A stretch of DNA of 64,000 bases from Acidaminococcus hominis (lineage in GTDB: Bacteria; Bacillota; Negativicutes; Acidaminococcales; Acidaminococcaceae): NCBI RefSeq assembly GCF_021044795.1, contig NZ_JAJNOP010000003.1; one strand, given 5' to 3'. Both the position numbers and the translations under genes were made by a program. This document shows, piece after piece, positions 8,791 through 17,213 of this stretch. The first letter of the stretch is position 1. The number at the start of each line of letters is the position of its first letter. The notes under the pieces were generated by a model. That model was not told where the DNA came from. It worked only from the letters and a program-made list of their open reading frames with translations, and searched no databases.

Positions 8791-8831
8791 AAAAAAACAG
8801 GAATTCTTCCTCAGCTGGGAAAAATTCCTGT
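8791..8831 (-). terminator. intrinsic terminator of dnaE
   Basis: On the minus strand ACAGGAATTTTTCCC pairs with GGAAGAATTCCTGT and is followed by T7, about 25 bases after the dnaE stop codon. Confidence 0.85.
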
Positions 8832-8855
8832 CGGTATAGATAAATAAACAAGTAT

Positions 8856-11800
8856 TTAATAGTGCAGGCTGCCGCTACCCAATACTTTTACCACTGCATC
8901 CTCAAAGCCCGGTTCCTCTGCATTCACCCAGAACCGGGGATCGGTGCGGATAACCTTCCGGGTATCGGCAATGTGCAGGTACACGGGATTCTTCCCGTGG
9001 AAGGCCATAAAAATGCCTCCCAGCTGCTGCTGGACCTGGGAAGTATTCATGCCCTTGCCAATGTGGAGATGGACTTCCTGGGCCATTTCCTGCAAAGGCT
9101 CCACAGCATTGGCAAAGATTCGGACGGCTTCCTCATCCAATTTGATAACACCCTGGATGCTCACCACCCGGTCTTTTTCAATGTTCTGCCGGCACTTGGC
9201 ATAAGCCCTGGGGAAAGCAATCACCGTCAGACTGCTGGACAAATCTTCCAGCACAAACGTGGCCATGCGGTCCCCATTTTTGGTGGAGCGGATTTTCAGG
9301 TCCGAAATAATGCCGCCTACGGCAATTCTCTCCCCGTCCCGGAAGTTTTCTTCCGTGCATTTTAACAGCGGTGTATACCGGCTCAGCACCTTACGGAACC
9401 GATCCAGCGGGTGTCCGGTAACGTAGAAGCCAATCAGTTCCTTTTCCAGCCGGAGAATATCCGCCTGGGGAATTTCCGGCAGATCTGGAATGGGAATGGC
9501 ATTGCTGCCGGCCAAATCTTCTTCCCCGAACAGCCCCAGCTGGCCCGTAAGCCGGTCGTGCTGTTCGCTGGCAGCCACATCCAGGGCCGGATCCATAATG
9601 GCCAGCAGCTGGCTCCGACGCAGCCCGAAGGTATCCATGGAACCGCTCTTGATCAGATTTTCCACCACTCTCTTGTTGACCTTGCTGAGATCCACCCGGC
9701 GGGTAAAATCAAAAAAGTCCTTAAAAACGCCGTGTTTTTCCCGTTCTTCCAAAATCACGGATACTGCTGCGTCTCCGACACTTTTGATGGCCCCCAGGCC
9801 AAAGCGGATGTTCTTACCGTCCACAGAGAAGCCCGCTTCACTGCTGTTGATATCCGGCGGCAGCACCTTTACCCCCATGCCGTTGCAAACGCCGATATAC
9901 CAGCTGACCTTGTCGGCGGTGGAGATAATACTGTTGAGGAAGGCCGCCATGTATTCCACCGGATAGTTGGCCTTCAGCCAGGCCGTCTGATAGGCTACCA
10001 GGGCATAGGCTGCCGAGTGGGATTTGTTGAACCCATAGCCTGCAAAGTGCTGCAGCAAGGCGAAAATCTTATCCCCCAGTTCCCGGCTGATGCCGTGGAG
10101 CTTTTCTGCTCCCTGGAGAAATTTTTCCTTCATGCTGTCCAGTACGCTGGCTTTCTTCTTGCCCATGGCCCGACGCAGAATATCTGCTTCGCCCAGGGTA
10201 AAACCGGCCAGGGCGGAGGCGATCTGCATTACCTGTTCCTGGTAGAGGATAACCCCGTAAGTATCGGCCACAATGGGTTCCATCAGGGGGTGGAGTACCT
10301 GGGCCGTACGGTGTCCGTGACGGCCGGCAATAAAGTCTTCCGCCATGCCGCTGCCTAAGGGACCGGGCCGGTACAGGGCCACCAGGGGAATCAGGTCCTC
10401 CATGCCCTCGGGCGCCAGTTGCTTCATCAGCCGGGTCATGCCGTCCGATTCCATCTGGAACACGGCTGCCGTATCCCCGCTGCACAGCATCTGACAGGTT
10501 TTAGGGTCGTGCAGGTCGATATCCTCAATATGCAGGTCAATACCCCGGTTTTTCCGGACCATTTTCACCGCATCGTCAATCACCGTCAGGGTACGCAGGC
10601 CCAAAAGATCCATCTTTAAAAGCCCCAGGGACTCGGAACGATCCTTGTCGTACTGGGTGCAGATGTATTCGTGTTCATCGTCACTGCTGGAGGTAATCTG
10701 CAGGGGCACGTAGTTGGTCAGTTCCCCCGGCGTAATGACTACGCCGGCCGCATGGGTGGAGGTGTGCCGGGGCATGCCTTCCACCTTTTGGGCAAAGTCC
10801 AGCAATTGGGCGATATTAGGGTCCTGTTCCTGCAAGGCCCGCAGTTCCTTGCTGGATTCCAATACGCCTGCCAGGGTAGTGCCTGGCGTATTGGGAATCA
10901 GCTTGTTTACCTGGTTAACTACATTTAACGGTATCTCCATGGCCCGGCCCACGTCCTTGATGGCCGCCTTGGCTGCCAGGGTACCAAAGGTAATAATCTG
11001 GGCAACGTGGCTTTCCCCGTACTTGCGGGCCAGATAATCCACCACCAGATGGCGTTTCACGTAGCAGATATCCGTATCAATATCGGGCATACTTACCCGT
11101 TCCGGGTTCAGGAAACGTTCAAAAATCAGATTATATTTCAGCGGATCAATACTGGTGATGCCGGTAAGGTACGCCACAATGGAACCAGCGGCGCTGCCTC
11201 TGCCGGGGCCCACCGGAATATCGTGGGTCCGACTGTAATTGATGAAATCCCATACAATCAGAAAATACCCGGAGTAGCCCATCTGCTTGATGATGCCCAG
11301 TTCATATTCCAACCGTTTCCGGGCCGTTCCATCATCATTGGGATAGCGTTTGGGAAAACTTTCCTCACAAAGCTTCCGGAGATACCCATCCATGGTTTCC
11401 CCTTCCGGCAGGGGAAATTCCGGCAGCAGCAAATGGCCAAATTCCAGAGTCAGATTACACCGCTCCGCAATTTCCAGGGTATTATCCAAAGCTTCCTGGT
11501 CCTCAGGAAACAACTGCTCCATTTCCTCCCGGCTTTTCAGATAGTAGGAATCGTTGTTGAACCGCATACGTGTGGGGTCCAGGTAATTGGCGTTGGTCTG
11601 GATGCACAGCAGAATGTCCTGCCCCGAAGCATCGGACCGGTGGATATAGTGCAGGTCGTTGGTGGCTACCAGCTTGATATTGTGTTTTTTGGCCAGTTTA
11701 TGCAATTCTTCCCGGACGGTCTTTTCTTCCGGCAAGTCATGATTTTGGATTTCCAAATAGTACCGGTCCCGACCAAAAATATCCAGGTATTCCAGCATGA

Positions 11801-12275
11801 CCTTTTCTGCCGTTTCCAATTCCCCCCGGAGGATATGCCGAGGCACTTCCCCCGCTATGCAGGCGCTGAGGCAAATCAGCCCCTCGCTGTACTGGCGCAG
11901 CACATCCATGTCAATCCGGGGTTTGTAGTAGAACCCTTCCACTTCCCCGATGGATACCAGTTTCATCAGGTTTTGGTAACCGGTCTTGTTTTCTGCCAAA
12001 AGAATCAGATGATACATTTTGCTCCGGCTTTCCAGGTCCTTTTTCAACCGGGAGCCGGAAGTAATATACACTTCGCAGCCAATAATGGGTTTGATGCCAG
12101 CCTTGACACATTCCTGATAGAACTCGATGGCCCCGTACATAACCCCATGGTCCGTAATCGCCAGGGCGGGCATGCCCAGCTCCTTGGCGTAGCGGACCAG
12201 CTCGGGAATCCGGCAGGACCCATCCAGCAGGCTGTATTGGGTATGGGTGTGCAAATGCACAAATTGCTCTGCCAT
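8856..12275 (-). CDS. dnaE: DNA polymerase III alpha subunit
   Basis: Replicative DNA polymerase catalytic subunit. The 1139-residue protein has an N-terminal PHP domain (HLHTHTQYSLLDG, ITDHG), the Pol III palm with catalytic aspartates in PDIDTDIC near residue 396, finger and helix-hairpin-helix regions (KSHSAAYALVAYQTAWLK), and a C-terminal OB fold near 960-1060 (GGIISDLKIRSTKNGDRMATFVLED). Length and domain order are those of DnaE1, without the PolC exonuclease insert. AAAGGAG lies just before the ATG. Only about 50 bases separate it from the terminator of the sepF-like gene, so its promoter is not obvious. Confidence 0.97.
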   Translation of the reverse strand: MAEQFVHLHTHTQYSLLDGSCRIPELVRYAKELGMPALAITDHGVMYGAIEFYQECVKAGIKPIIGCEVYITSGSRLKKDLESRSKMYHLILLAENKTGYQNLMKLVSIGEVEGFYYKPRIDMDVLRQYSEGLICLSACIAGEVPRHILRGELETAEKVMLEYLDIFGRDRYYLEIQNHDLPEEKTVREELHKLAKKHNIKLVATNDLHYIHRSDASGQDILLCIQTNANYLDPTRMRFNNDSYYLKSREEMEQLFPEDQEALDNTLEIAERCNLTLEFGHLLLPEFPLPEGETMDGYLRKLCEESFPKRYPNDDGTARKRLEYELGIIKQMGYSGYFLIVWDFINYSRTHDIPVGPGRGSAAGSIVAYLTGITSIDPLKYNLIFERFLNPERVSMPDIDTDICYVKRHLVVDYLARKYGESHVAQIITFGTLAAKAAIKDVGRAMEIPLNVVNQVNKLIPNTPGTTLAGVLESSKELRALQEQDPNIAQLLDFAQKVEGMPRHTSTHAAGVVITPGELTNYVPLQITSSSDDEHEYICTQYDKDRSESLGLLKMDLLGLRTLTVIDDAVKMVRKNRGIDLHIEDIDLHDPKTCQMLCSGDTAAVFQMESDGMTRLMKQLAPEGMEDLIPLVALYRPGPLGSGMAEDFIAGRHGHRTAQVLHPLMEPIVADTYGVILYQEQVMQIASALAGFTLGEADILRRAMGKKKASVLDSMKEKFLQGAEKLHGISRELGDKIFALLQHFAGYGFNKSHSAAYALVAYQTAWLKANYPVEYMAAFLNSIISTADKVSWYIGVCNGMGVKVLPPDINSSEAGFSVDGKNIRFGLGAIKSVGDAAVSVILEEREKHGVFKDFFDFTRRVDLSKVNKRVVENLIKSGSMDTFGLRRSQLLAIMDPALDVAASEQHDRLTGQLGLFGEEDLAGSNAIPIPDLPEIPQADILRLEKELIGFYVTGHPLDRFRKVLSRYTPLLKCTEENFRDGERIAVGGIISDLKIRSTKNGDRMATFVLEDLSSSLTVIAFPRAYAKCRQNIEKDRVVSIQGVIKLDEEAVRIFANAVEPLQEMAQEVHLHIGKGMNTSQVQQQLGGIFMAFHGKNPVYLHIADTRKVIRTDPRFWVNAEEPGFEDAVVKVLGSGSLHY

Positions 12276-12322
12276 AACTGCTCCTTTCCTGCAAATTTCC
12301 GGGGCACAGCTCCCCCCATTTT

Positions 12323-12354
12323 AAAAAAAGCTGTGACCAGGGGGTCACAGCTTT
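12323..12354 (-). terminator. intrinsic terminator after the sepF-like gene
   Basis: AAAGCTGTGACC pairs with GGTCACAGCTTT and, read on the minus strand, is followed by a run of T. It begins a few bases after the stop codon of the sepF-like gene. Confidence 0.85.
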
Positions 12355-12358
12355 AGGT

Positions 12359-12673
12359 TTATGCTTCGATAATTCCTACCTCACTGGGCAGATACAGCAT
12401 TACGTCCGGAGAAACTTCCGTTTCCGAAACCCCCAGGGTATAACTGATGCCGGATAAGTAGTCCCTGGCCCGGGTCTGATCCTCTGGCTCCAGCTGATCC
12501 AGAGCCAGAAGCAGTCCCTTGCCTTCCAGGAGGAACTTTCCGTAGTGAGCAATATCCTTCAGGTCCGCAGGCGTTCTGAGCATCAATTTCAGGGCCGGAG
12601 CACGCACCAAAGTCAAATCCCGGTCAAAGTATTCTTCTTCATGCTTTTTTTCAGAATGGAAACCAGAAAACAT
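12359..12673 (-). CDS. short SepF-like cell-division protein
   Basis: SepF polymerises and anchors FtsZ to the membrane. The 104-residue product matches the SepF core from about residue 22: a beta strand, LRTPADLKDIAHYGKFLLEGKGLLLALDQL (helix and strand corresponding to the family's P-x-x-x-x-[DE]-x-x-x-[IV]-A segment), then ARDYLSGISYTLG, equivalent to the conserved FLSG. Usual SepF proteins are about 150 residues with an N-terminal amphipathic membrane helix and linker; here that part is short and charged (KKHEEEYFDRD). It sits 52 bases behind typA instead of in the usual ylmE-ylmG division cluster, so it may be a second, specialised copy. GGGAGGAG precedes the ATG. Confidence 0.7.
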   Translation of the reverse strand: MFSGFHSEKKHEEEYFDRDLTLVRAPALKLMLRTPADLKDIAHYGKFLLEGKGLLLALDQLEPEDQTRARDYLSGISYTLGVSETEVSPDVMLYLPSEVGIIEA

Positions 12674-12725
12674 GGAATCTGCTCCTCCCTACCCACAAAT
12701 ACTCATTACGAAGCCATTATCGTTC

Positions 12726-14546
12726 TTATGCCTTGGCGTTGCGCGCACGGGTGCGGGCACGTTCCAGACGGGACAGAATTTTCTTTCTCATCCGGATGCT
12801 CTTGGGAGTCACTTCAACGGTTTCATCGTCGTTGATGTGTTCCAGGGCTTGTTCCAGGGAGAAGGTTTGCGGCGGAATCAGGCGCACTGCATCATCGGAA
12901 CCGGCAGCACGCATATTGCTGACGTGTTTCTTTTTGCAGGGGTTTACGTCCATATCATCTTCACGGCTGTTTTCGCCGATGATTTGGCCTTCGTAAACCT
13001 GTTCGCCCGGGTTGATGTACATGGTGCCTCTGGCCTGGCATTTATCAATACCATAGGCAGTGGTTTCACCAGCTTCAAAAGCAACCAGGGAACCTCTGGT
13101 ACGGCCGGGGATATCGCCTTTGTAAGCGCCCCAGCCGGCAAATACGTGGTTCATGATACCGTTGCCCTTGGTATCGGTCAGGAACTGGTTCCGAAAACCG
13201 ATCAGACCCCGGGCAGGGATAATGAATTCCATACGCAGGTAGCCAGCCAGTTCGGTCATGTTCTGGAGTTCAGCCTTGCGGATACCCAAAGCTTCCATAA
13301 CAGCACCCATGAAATCCTGGGGCACGTCGATGGTCAAAGCTTCCATAGGTTCCAGCAGCTTGCCATTTTCGTCCCGGCGCATAATAACCTTGGGTTTGCC
13401 CACCTGCAATTCGAAGCCTTCTCTTCTCATGGCTTCGATCAGTACGGACAAATGCAGTTCACCACGGCCGGATACTTTGAAGGTATCGGCAGATTCGGTG
13501 TCTTCCACTTTCATACTAACGTTGGTTTCAATTTCCTTGTACAGACGGTCACGCAGATGACGGCTGGTAACAAAGTCGCCTTCCTGGCCGGCAAAAGGAG
13601 AATCGTTGACAGAGAAGGTCATGGACAGGGTGGGTTCATCCACCTTGATGCCCTGCAGCTGTTCCGGGTTGTCCACATCAGCAATGGTATCCCCGATTTC
13701 AGCGTTGGCCAGACCAATCAGGGCAATGATGTCCCCAGCTTTGGCTTCCGGCACTTCCGTTCTCTTTAAGCCTTCGTAGGTGTACAGACGGCCAATCTTG
13801 GCGTTGGAACGCTTGTCATCATGCATCAGGCAGATGTTCTGACCGTTTTTGATGGTACCTCTGACAATACGGCCAATCACGATACGGCCTACATAATCAT
13901 CGTAGTCCAAGGTATTGACCAACATTTGCAGGGGAGCTTCCGTATCCACATCGGGAGCCGGAATATTTTCGATAATGGTGCGGAACAGCGGTTCCAGGTT
14001 GGTGCTTTCATCGTCCATAGCCAGTTTGGCAACGCCCTTTTTGGCAGAAGCGTACACTACGGGGAAGTCCAGCTGATCATCACTGGCGTTCAGTTCAATG
14101 AACAAATCCAGAACTTCATCCACCACTTCTTCCACTCTCTGGTCCGGACGGTCAATCTTGTTGATGACCACCACGGGTTTCAGATGGTGTTCCAAAGCTT
14201 TCCGCAGCACGTATTTGGTCTGGGGCATAGGACCTTCGTAGGCGTCTACCAGCAGCAGTACGCCGTCAACCATGTTCAATACCCGTTCTACTTCGCCGCC
14301 GAAATCAGCATGGCCCGGAGTATCCAGGATATTGATTTTGGTGCCGTCATGCATGACAGCGGTGTTTTTGGCCAGGATGGTAATCCCACGTTCTCTTTCC
14401 TGATCGTTGGAGTCCATGACTCTTTCCTGTACCCGTTCGTTGGCACGGAATACACCGCTCTGTTTCAGCATAGCATCTACCAAGGTAGTCTTGCCATGGT
14501 CAACGTGAGCAATGATGGCGATGTTACGTAAATCGTTTCTAATCAT
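12726..14546 (-). CDS. typA: ribosome-associated GTPase TypA/BipA
   Basis: Translational GTPase related to EF-G that helps 50S assembly and growth under cold and other stress. The 606-residue product has the G motifs HVDHGKTTL, DTPGHADFGGEVERVL and NKIDRPDQR, then EF-G-like domains II, III and V and the BipA-specific C-terminal domain (AWGAYKGDIPGRTRG, RKKILSRLERARTRARNAKA). The ribosome-binding site is AAGAGGGG eleven bases before the ATG. It has a perfect-consensus promoter and an about 85-base leader with a stable hairpin (see that entry). The sepF-like gene follows in the same transcript. Confidence 0.97.
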   Translation of the reverse strand: MIRNDLRNIAIIAHVDHGKTTLVDAMLKQSGVFRANERVQERVMDSNDQERERGITILAKNTAVMHDGTKINILDTPGHADFGGEVERVLNMVDGVLLLVDAYEGPMPQTKYVLRKALEHHLKPVVVINKIDRPDQRVEEVVDEVLDLFIELNASDDQLDFPVVYASAKKGVAKLAMDDESTNLEPLFRTIIENIPAPDVDTEAPLQMLVNTLDYDDYVGRIVIGRIVRGTIKNGQNICLMHDDKRSNAKIGRLYTYEGLKRTEVPEAKAGDIIALIGLANAEIGDTIADVDNPEQLQGIKVDEPTLSMTFSVNDSPFAGQEGDFVTSRHLRDRLYKEIETNVSMKVEDTESADTFKVSGRGELHLSVLIEAMRREGFELQVGKPKVIMRRDENGKLLEPMEALTIDVPQDFMGAVMEALGIRKAELQNMTELAGYLRMEFIIPARGLIGFRNQFLTDTKGNGIMNHVFAGWGAYKGDIPGRTRGSLVAFEAGETTAYGIDKCQARGTMYINPGEQVYEGQIIGENSREDDMDVNPCKKKHVSNMRAAGSDDAVRLIPPQTFSLEQALEHINDDETVEVTPKSIRMRKKILSRLERARTRARNAKA

Positions 14547-14582
14547 AAAAGCCCAATCCCCTCTTACATTACAGATAAATCA

Positions 14583-14608
14583 AGAGGATGCTTGTCAATA
14601 AGCATCCT
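14583..14608 (-). promoter_or_regulatory. hairpin in the typA 5' leader
   Basis: GAGGATGCTT and AAGCATCCTC form a perfect 10-base stem with a six-base loop. It lies downstream of the typA promoter, about 25 bases into the transcript. The 3' arm continues as CCTCTT, which is complementary to AAGAGG of the typA ribosome-binding site. Formation of the hairpin would therefore free the binding site and its melting could block it. There is no strong T tract, so a simple terminator is less likely. Confidence 0.6.
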
Positions 14609-14638
14609 CCAAATAAACTAAATCAATTCGACTTACTA

Positions 14639-14667
14639 ATTATATGCTTTTCTCCACACTCTGTCAA
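14639..14667 (-). promoter_or_regulatory. perfect-consensus promoter of typA
   Basis: TTGACA, exactly 17 bases, TATAAT on the minus strand. All twelve hexamer positions match the sigma-70 consensus. Confidence 0.9.
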
Positions 14668-14697
14668 ATATGTGGCAATTCCTTTACCCAAATTTCT

Positions 14698-16308
14698 TTA
14701 TAAGGTCTTCATGACATCGTCGATGTATTTCTTGATCTTTTCCAGCTTGGAGCGTACATCCGGTACCTTCTTGGGATCATGGGCGGCAATCCGTTCAATC
14801 TTGCCCTTGTAGGTAAGGTAATTCTTCTCGAAGCCCCGCATATAATCCCGCATGCTCTGGACGGCAGTTTCGCTTTGGACAATCTGGGTTTCTTCAATAT
14901 GCCAGTCGGTGCCATCGATAATGGCCTTATCCCCATAGTTGGGAATGTAGGCCGCCGTCCCCAATTCGGTACGCAGGGTATGGGCAAAAGCATCGGCAGA
15001 ATCGTATTCCCCATGGACCACAAAGAAAGCCTTGGGTTTATTTTTCATGCCCTTATACCAGGCCAACAGCTGTTCCTTATCGGCGTGGGCAGAGAAACCG
15101 GTCATATTGTAGATCTTGGCTCCCACCACAATTTCTTCGCCCATGATCTTGACTTTCTTGGCCCCGTCTACCAACAGCCGCCCCAAGCTGCCTTCGGCCT
15201 GATAGCCGGCGAAAATCACGGAGCTGTCCTTCCGCCACAGGTTGTGTTTCAGGTGGTGCAGCACCCGGCCGGCATCGGCCATGCCGCTGGCGGAAATGAT
15301 GATGACCGGGCTGGGCATTTCGTTGATGGCCTTGGATTCCTCGGTGGTCTGGGTGTATTTCACGTTGGGCATATCAATCAGATGTCCGCCCTGTTTTTGG
15401 AAAATGGACTTGGCTTCCTCATCATATTCATCAGGGTTAAACAGCATCACCTGGGTGGCCCGAATGGCCATTGGGCTGTCCACCATAATGGGCACTACCG
15501 GCAGCTTGCCGGAAGACATAAGCTTCTGGAAGTAGTACAGCATCACCTGGGTACGGCCAACCGCAAAAGCTGGGATAATGATGTTCCCGCCCCGGGAAAG
15601 GGCGTCCTTCACAATGTCGCACAGCTCCTGCTCCCGGTCCGCCACTTCGTGGATCCGGTTACCATAGGTGGATTCGGTGATAATAAAGTCCGCCCCGGCA
15701 ATCTGGTAGGGATCGTCCAAAATGGGTACGTTGGGCTGCCCCACATCTCCCGTGAAAATCAATTTGGTCTTTTTGCCGTTTTCTTCCAACTGCAACGTAA
15801 CAATGGCGCTGCCCAGGATGTGGCCGGCCACCCGGAAGCGGACCGTAACCCCGGGATACAGTTCAAAATCCTCATCGTAATCATGGGTCACAAAATGTTT
15901 CAGGGCCAGATAGGCATCGTCTACCGTATACAGCGGTTCCACAGCTTCCCGGCCAGCCCGCAGGCCCTTCCGGGTAGCAATCTCCGCATCGGATTCCTGG
16001 ATATGGCCGCAGTCGGGCAACAGAATTTCGCACAATTCTTCGGTAACCGGGGTGCAGTGGACAAAACCCTTGAACCCTTCCTTAATCAGTTTGGGCAGCA
16101 GGCCGCTGTGGTCAATATGGGCATGACTTAGGATTACCGCATCAATTTCCGCCGGATTAAAAATAAAATTTCTCCGGTTCAGGTCCCGAATCAGCCGTGG
16201 ACCTTGGAACATACCGCAGTCCAACAGAATTTTTTTCCCGTTGATTTCCAGCAGATGGCAGGAACCGGTTACAATCTTGTCAGCGCCGCAAAAGGTAATT
16301 TTCATCAT
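14698..16308 (-). CDS. MBL-fold beta-CASP exonuclease/RNA-processing protein
   Basis: Metallo-beta-lactamase proteins of the beta-CASP/CPSF-73 class (YSH1-like) are usually ribonucleases. The 536-residue product has the metal motif HAHIDHSGLL near residue 57, GDVG, the beta-CASP block SASGMADAGRVLHHLKHN near 325, FSAHAD, and a C-terminal RMMBL region ending in VHGE. It is shorter than RNase J and lacks its C domain. I start at ATG 16308 with AAGGA eight bases upstream; a second ATG follows at once. It is preceded by an extended -10 promoter and transcribed alone. The natural RNA substrate is unknown. Confidence 0.88.
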   Translation of the reverse strand: MMKITFCGADKIVTGSCHLLEINGKKILLDCGMFQGPRLIRDLNRRNFIFNPAEIDAVILSHAHIDHSGLLPKLIKEGFKGFVHCTPVTEELCEILLPDCGHIQESDAEIATRKGLRAGREAVEPLYTVDDAYLALKHFVTHDYDEDFELYPGVTVRFRVAGHILGSAIVTLQLEENGKKTKLIFTGDVGQPNVPILDDPYQIAGADFIITESTYGNRIHEVADREQELCDIVKDALSRGGNIIIPAFAVGRTQVMLYYFQKLMSSGKLPVVPIMVDSPMAIRATQVMLFNPDEYDEEAKSIFQKQGGHLIDMPNVKYTQTTEESKAINEMPSPVIIISASGMADAGRVLHHLKHNLWRKDSSVIFAGYQAEGSLGRLLVDGAKKVKIMGEEIVVGAKIYNMTGFSAHADKEQLLAWYKGMKNKPKAFFVVHGEYDSADAFAHTLRTELGTAAYIPNYGDKAIIDGTDWHIEETQIVQSETAVQSMRDYMRGFEKNYLTYKGKIERIAAHDPKKVPDVRSKLEKIKKYIDDVMKTL

Positions 16309-16370
16309 TAGCACCGTCCTTATTCTAAAATTCTCTCATCAGTATGTAAGCTCTCAGTTAACACCTTTCC

Positions 16371-16379
16371 ATTATAACA
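16371..16379 (-). promoter_or_regulatory. extended -10 promoter for the MBL-fold gene
   Basis: TGTTATAAT on the minus strand is a perfect extended -10 element; no good -35 hexamer precedes it. The start would be about 60 bases before the ATG. Confidence 0.6.
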
Positions 16380-16420
16380 TAGTTTTTATTTTCTTTGGGC
16401 AAATCCCGTTCCAGTTTTCC

Positions 16421-16449
16421 CTGACGAAACAGCCGCCTTGTGATACAAT
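16421..16449 (+). promoter_or_regulatory. promoter of the secreted Thr/Ala-rich protein
   Basis: CTGACG, 17 bases, TACAAT preceded by TGA (extended -10). Confidence 0.6.
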
Positions 16450-16481
16450 AAGGCAAAGGCTATTCAGAAAGGATGTATTCC

Positions 16482-17213
16482 ATGAAAAAAAATGCACTAT
16501 TCCCTATAGTAATAGGTTCTCTTTTACTTTGCCCATCCCTGCTTTTTGCCCAGGAAAAAACGGAAACAGACGCCGTAAGTACCACGGCTGTAACAGAAAA
16601 TGCAGCTTCTGCAGCGCCCCTTTCCTTCCGGCAGCGGGTAGCGGCTGTCCGGGCTGCCCGGCAAAAAGCAGCCGCTGCCAAAAGCTCCAGTCAAACCACT
16701 GCCCAAACCACCGCAAAAAACAGCTCCAAAAAAACAGCTGATGATGCCGCAGCTGCTGCCAGCACCACTTCCACGTCCCAACTGGACAATGGCCTAACGG
16801 CCACCACTACGGAAACCACCACCGAAAACGGCAAGGAAACCACTACGGTCTATACCCCCACCCTGCCTTCCGCCAAGCTGGCTGCCTGGCAGACTGCGGG
16901 AGAAAACAGCAGCTACACCGTTTCCTTCGATACCCAGAGTCTGAAATACGATGAGAAGACCGGCATCATCACCGTCTGGAACAAATGGACGCGAAAAGGC
17001 GCAGGTGCCTCTGCCGTAAAGGACATCTTGCTGTATTCCCGCTACGATGTCCGGCTGAAAACCTGCGCCGATCTGTATCAAGTTTTATGTGACGGCAATG
17101 GACAGGTGCTTTCCCAAAAAGCCGTTGCCGATCCTTCCTGGTATCCCCTGTCCGTCCATACCCTGGGCATGGAACTATGCCAAAGCCTGAATAATTATCT
17201 GTTAGCCAATTGA
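16482..17213 (+). CDS. secreted Thr/Ala-rich protein of unknown function
   Basis: A clear Sec signal peptide (MKKNALFPIVIGSLLLCPSLLFA, cleavage after FA) precedes a low-complexity region of about residues 25-120 rich in Ala, Thr, Ser and Lys (repeated TTT, TTAQTTAK, AAAAA). A compact globular C-terminal half follows with YTVSFDTQSLKYDEKTGIITVWNKWTRKG and a cysteine pair near the end. I choose ATG 16482 because AAAGGA is eight bases away; the ATG three codons earlier abuts the binding site. The last 19 bases overlap the 3' end of the convergent FAD oxidoreductase gene. I recognise no family; a spacer-and-domain layout suggests an envelope or periplasmic location. Confidence 0.75.
   Translation: MKKNALFPIVIGSLLLCPSLLFAQEKTETDAVSTTAVTENAASAAPLSFRQRVAAVRAARQKAAAAKSSSQTTAQTTAKNSSKKTADDAAAAASTTSTSQLDNGLTATTTETTTENGKETTTVYTPTLPSAKLAAWQTAGENSSYTVSFDTQSLKYDEKTGIITVWNKWTRKGAGASAVKDILLYSRYDVRLKTCADLYQVLCDGNGQVLSQKAVADPSWYPLSVHTLGMELCQSLNNYLLAN

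Noticed and set aside
8470..8843. Two overlapping open frames of about 100 codons in the etfB upstream gap
   Set aside because: Composition is unlike protein (Phe/Ser/Lys runs), there is no ribosome-binding site, and one runs through the dnaE terminator.
11007..12356. 449-codon open frame antisense to dnaE
   Set aside because: Shadow of the conserved polymerase; no start signals or motifs.
14779..16131. 450-codon open frame antisense to the MBL-fold gene
   Set aside because: Shadow of a gene with intact catalytic motifs.
16620..16860. Possible repeat array in the Thr/Ala-rich coding region
   Set aside because: Codon-level low complexity, not a repeat with fixed units or spacers; no CRISPR-like array occurs in the window.
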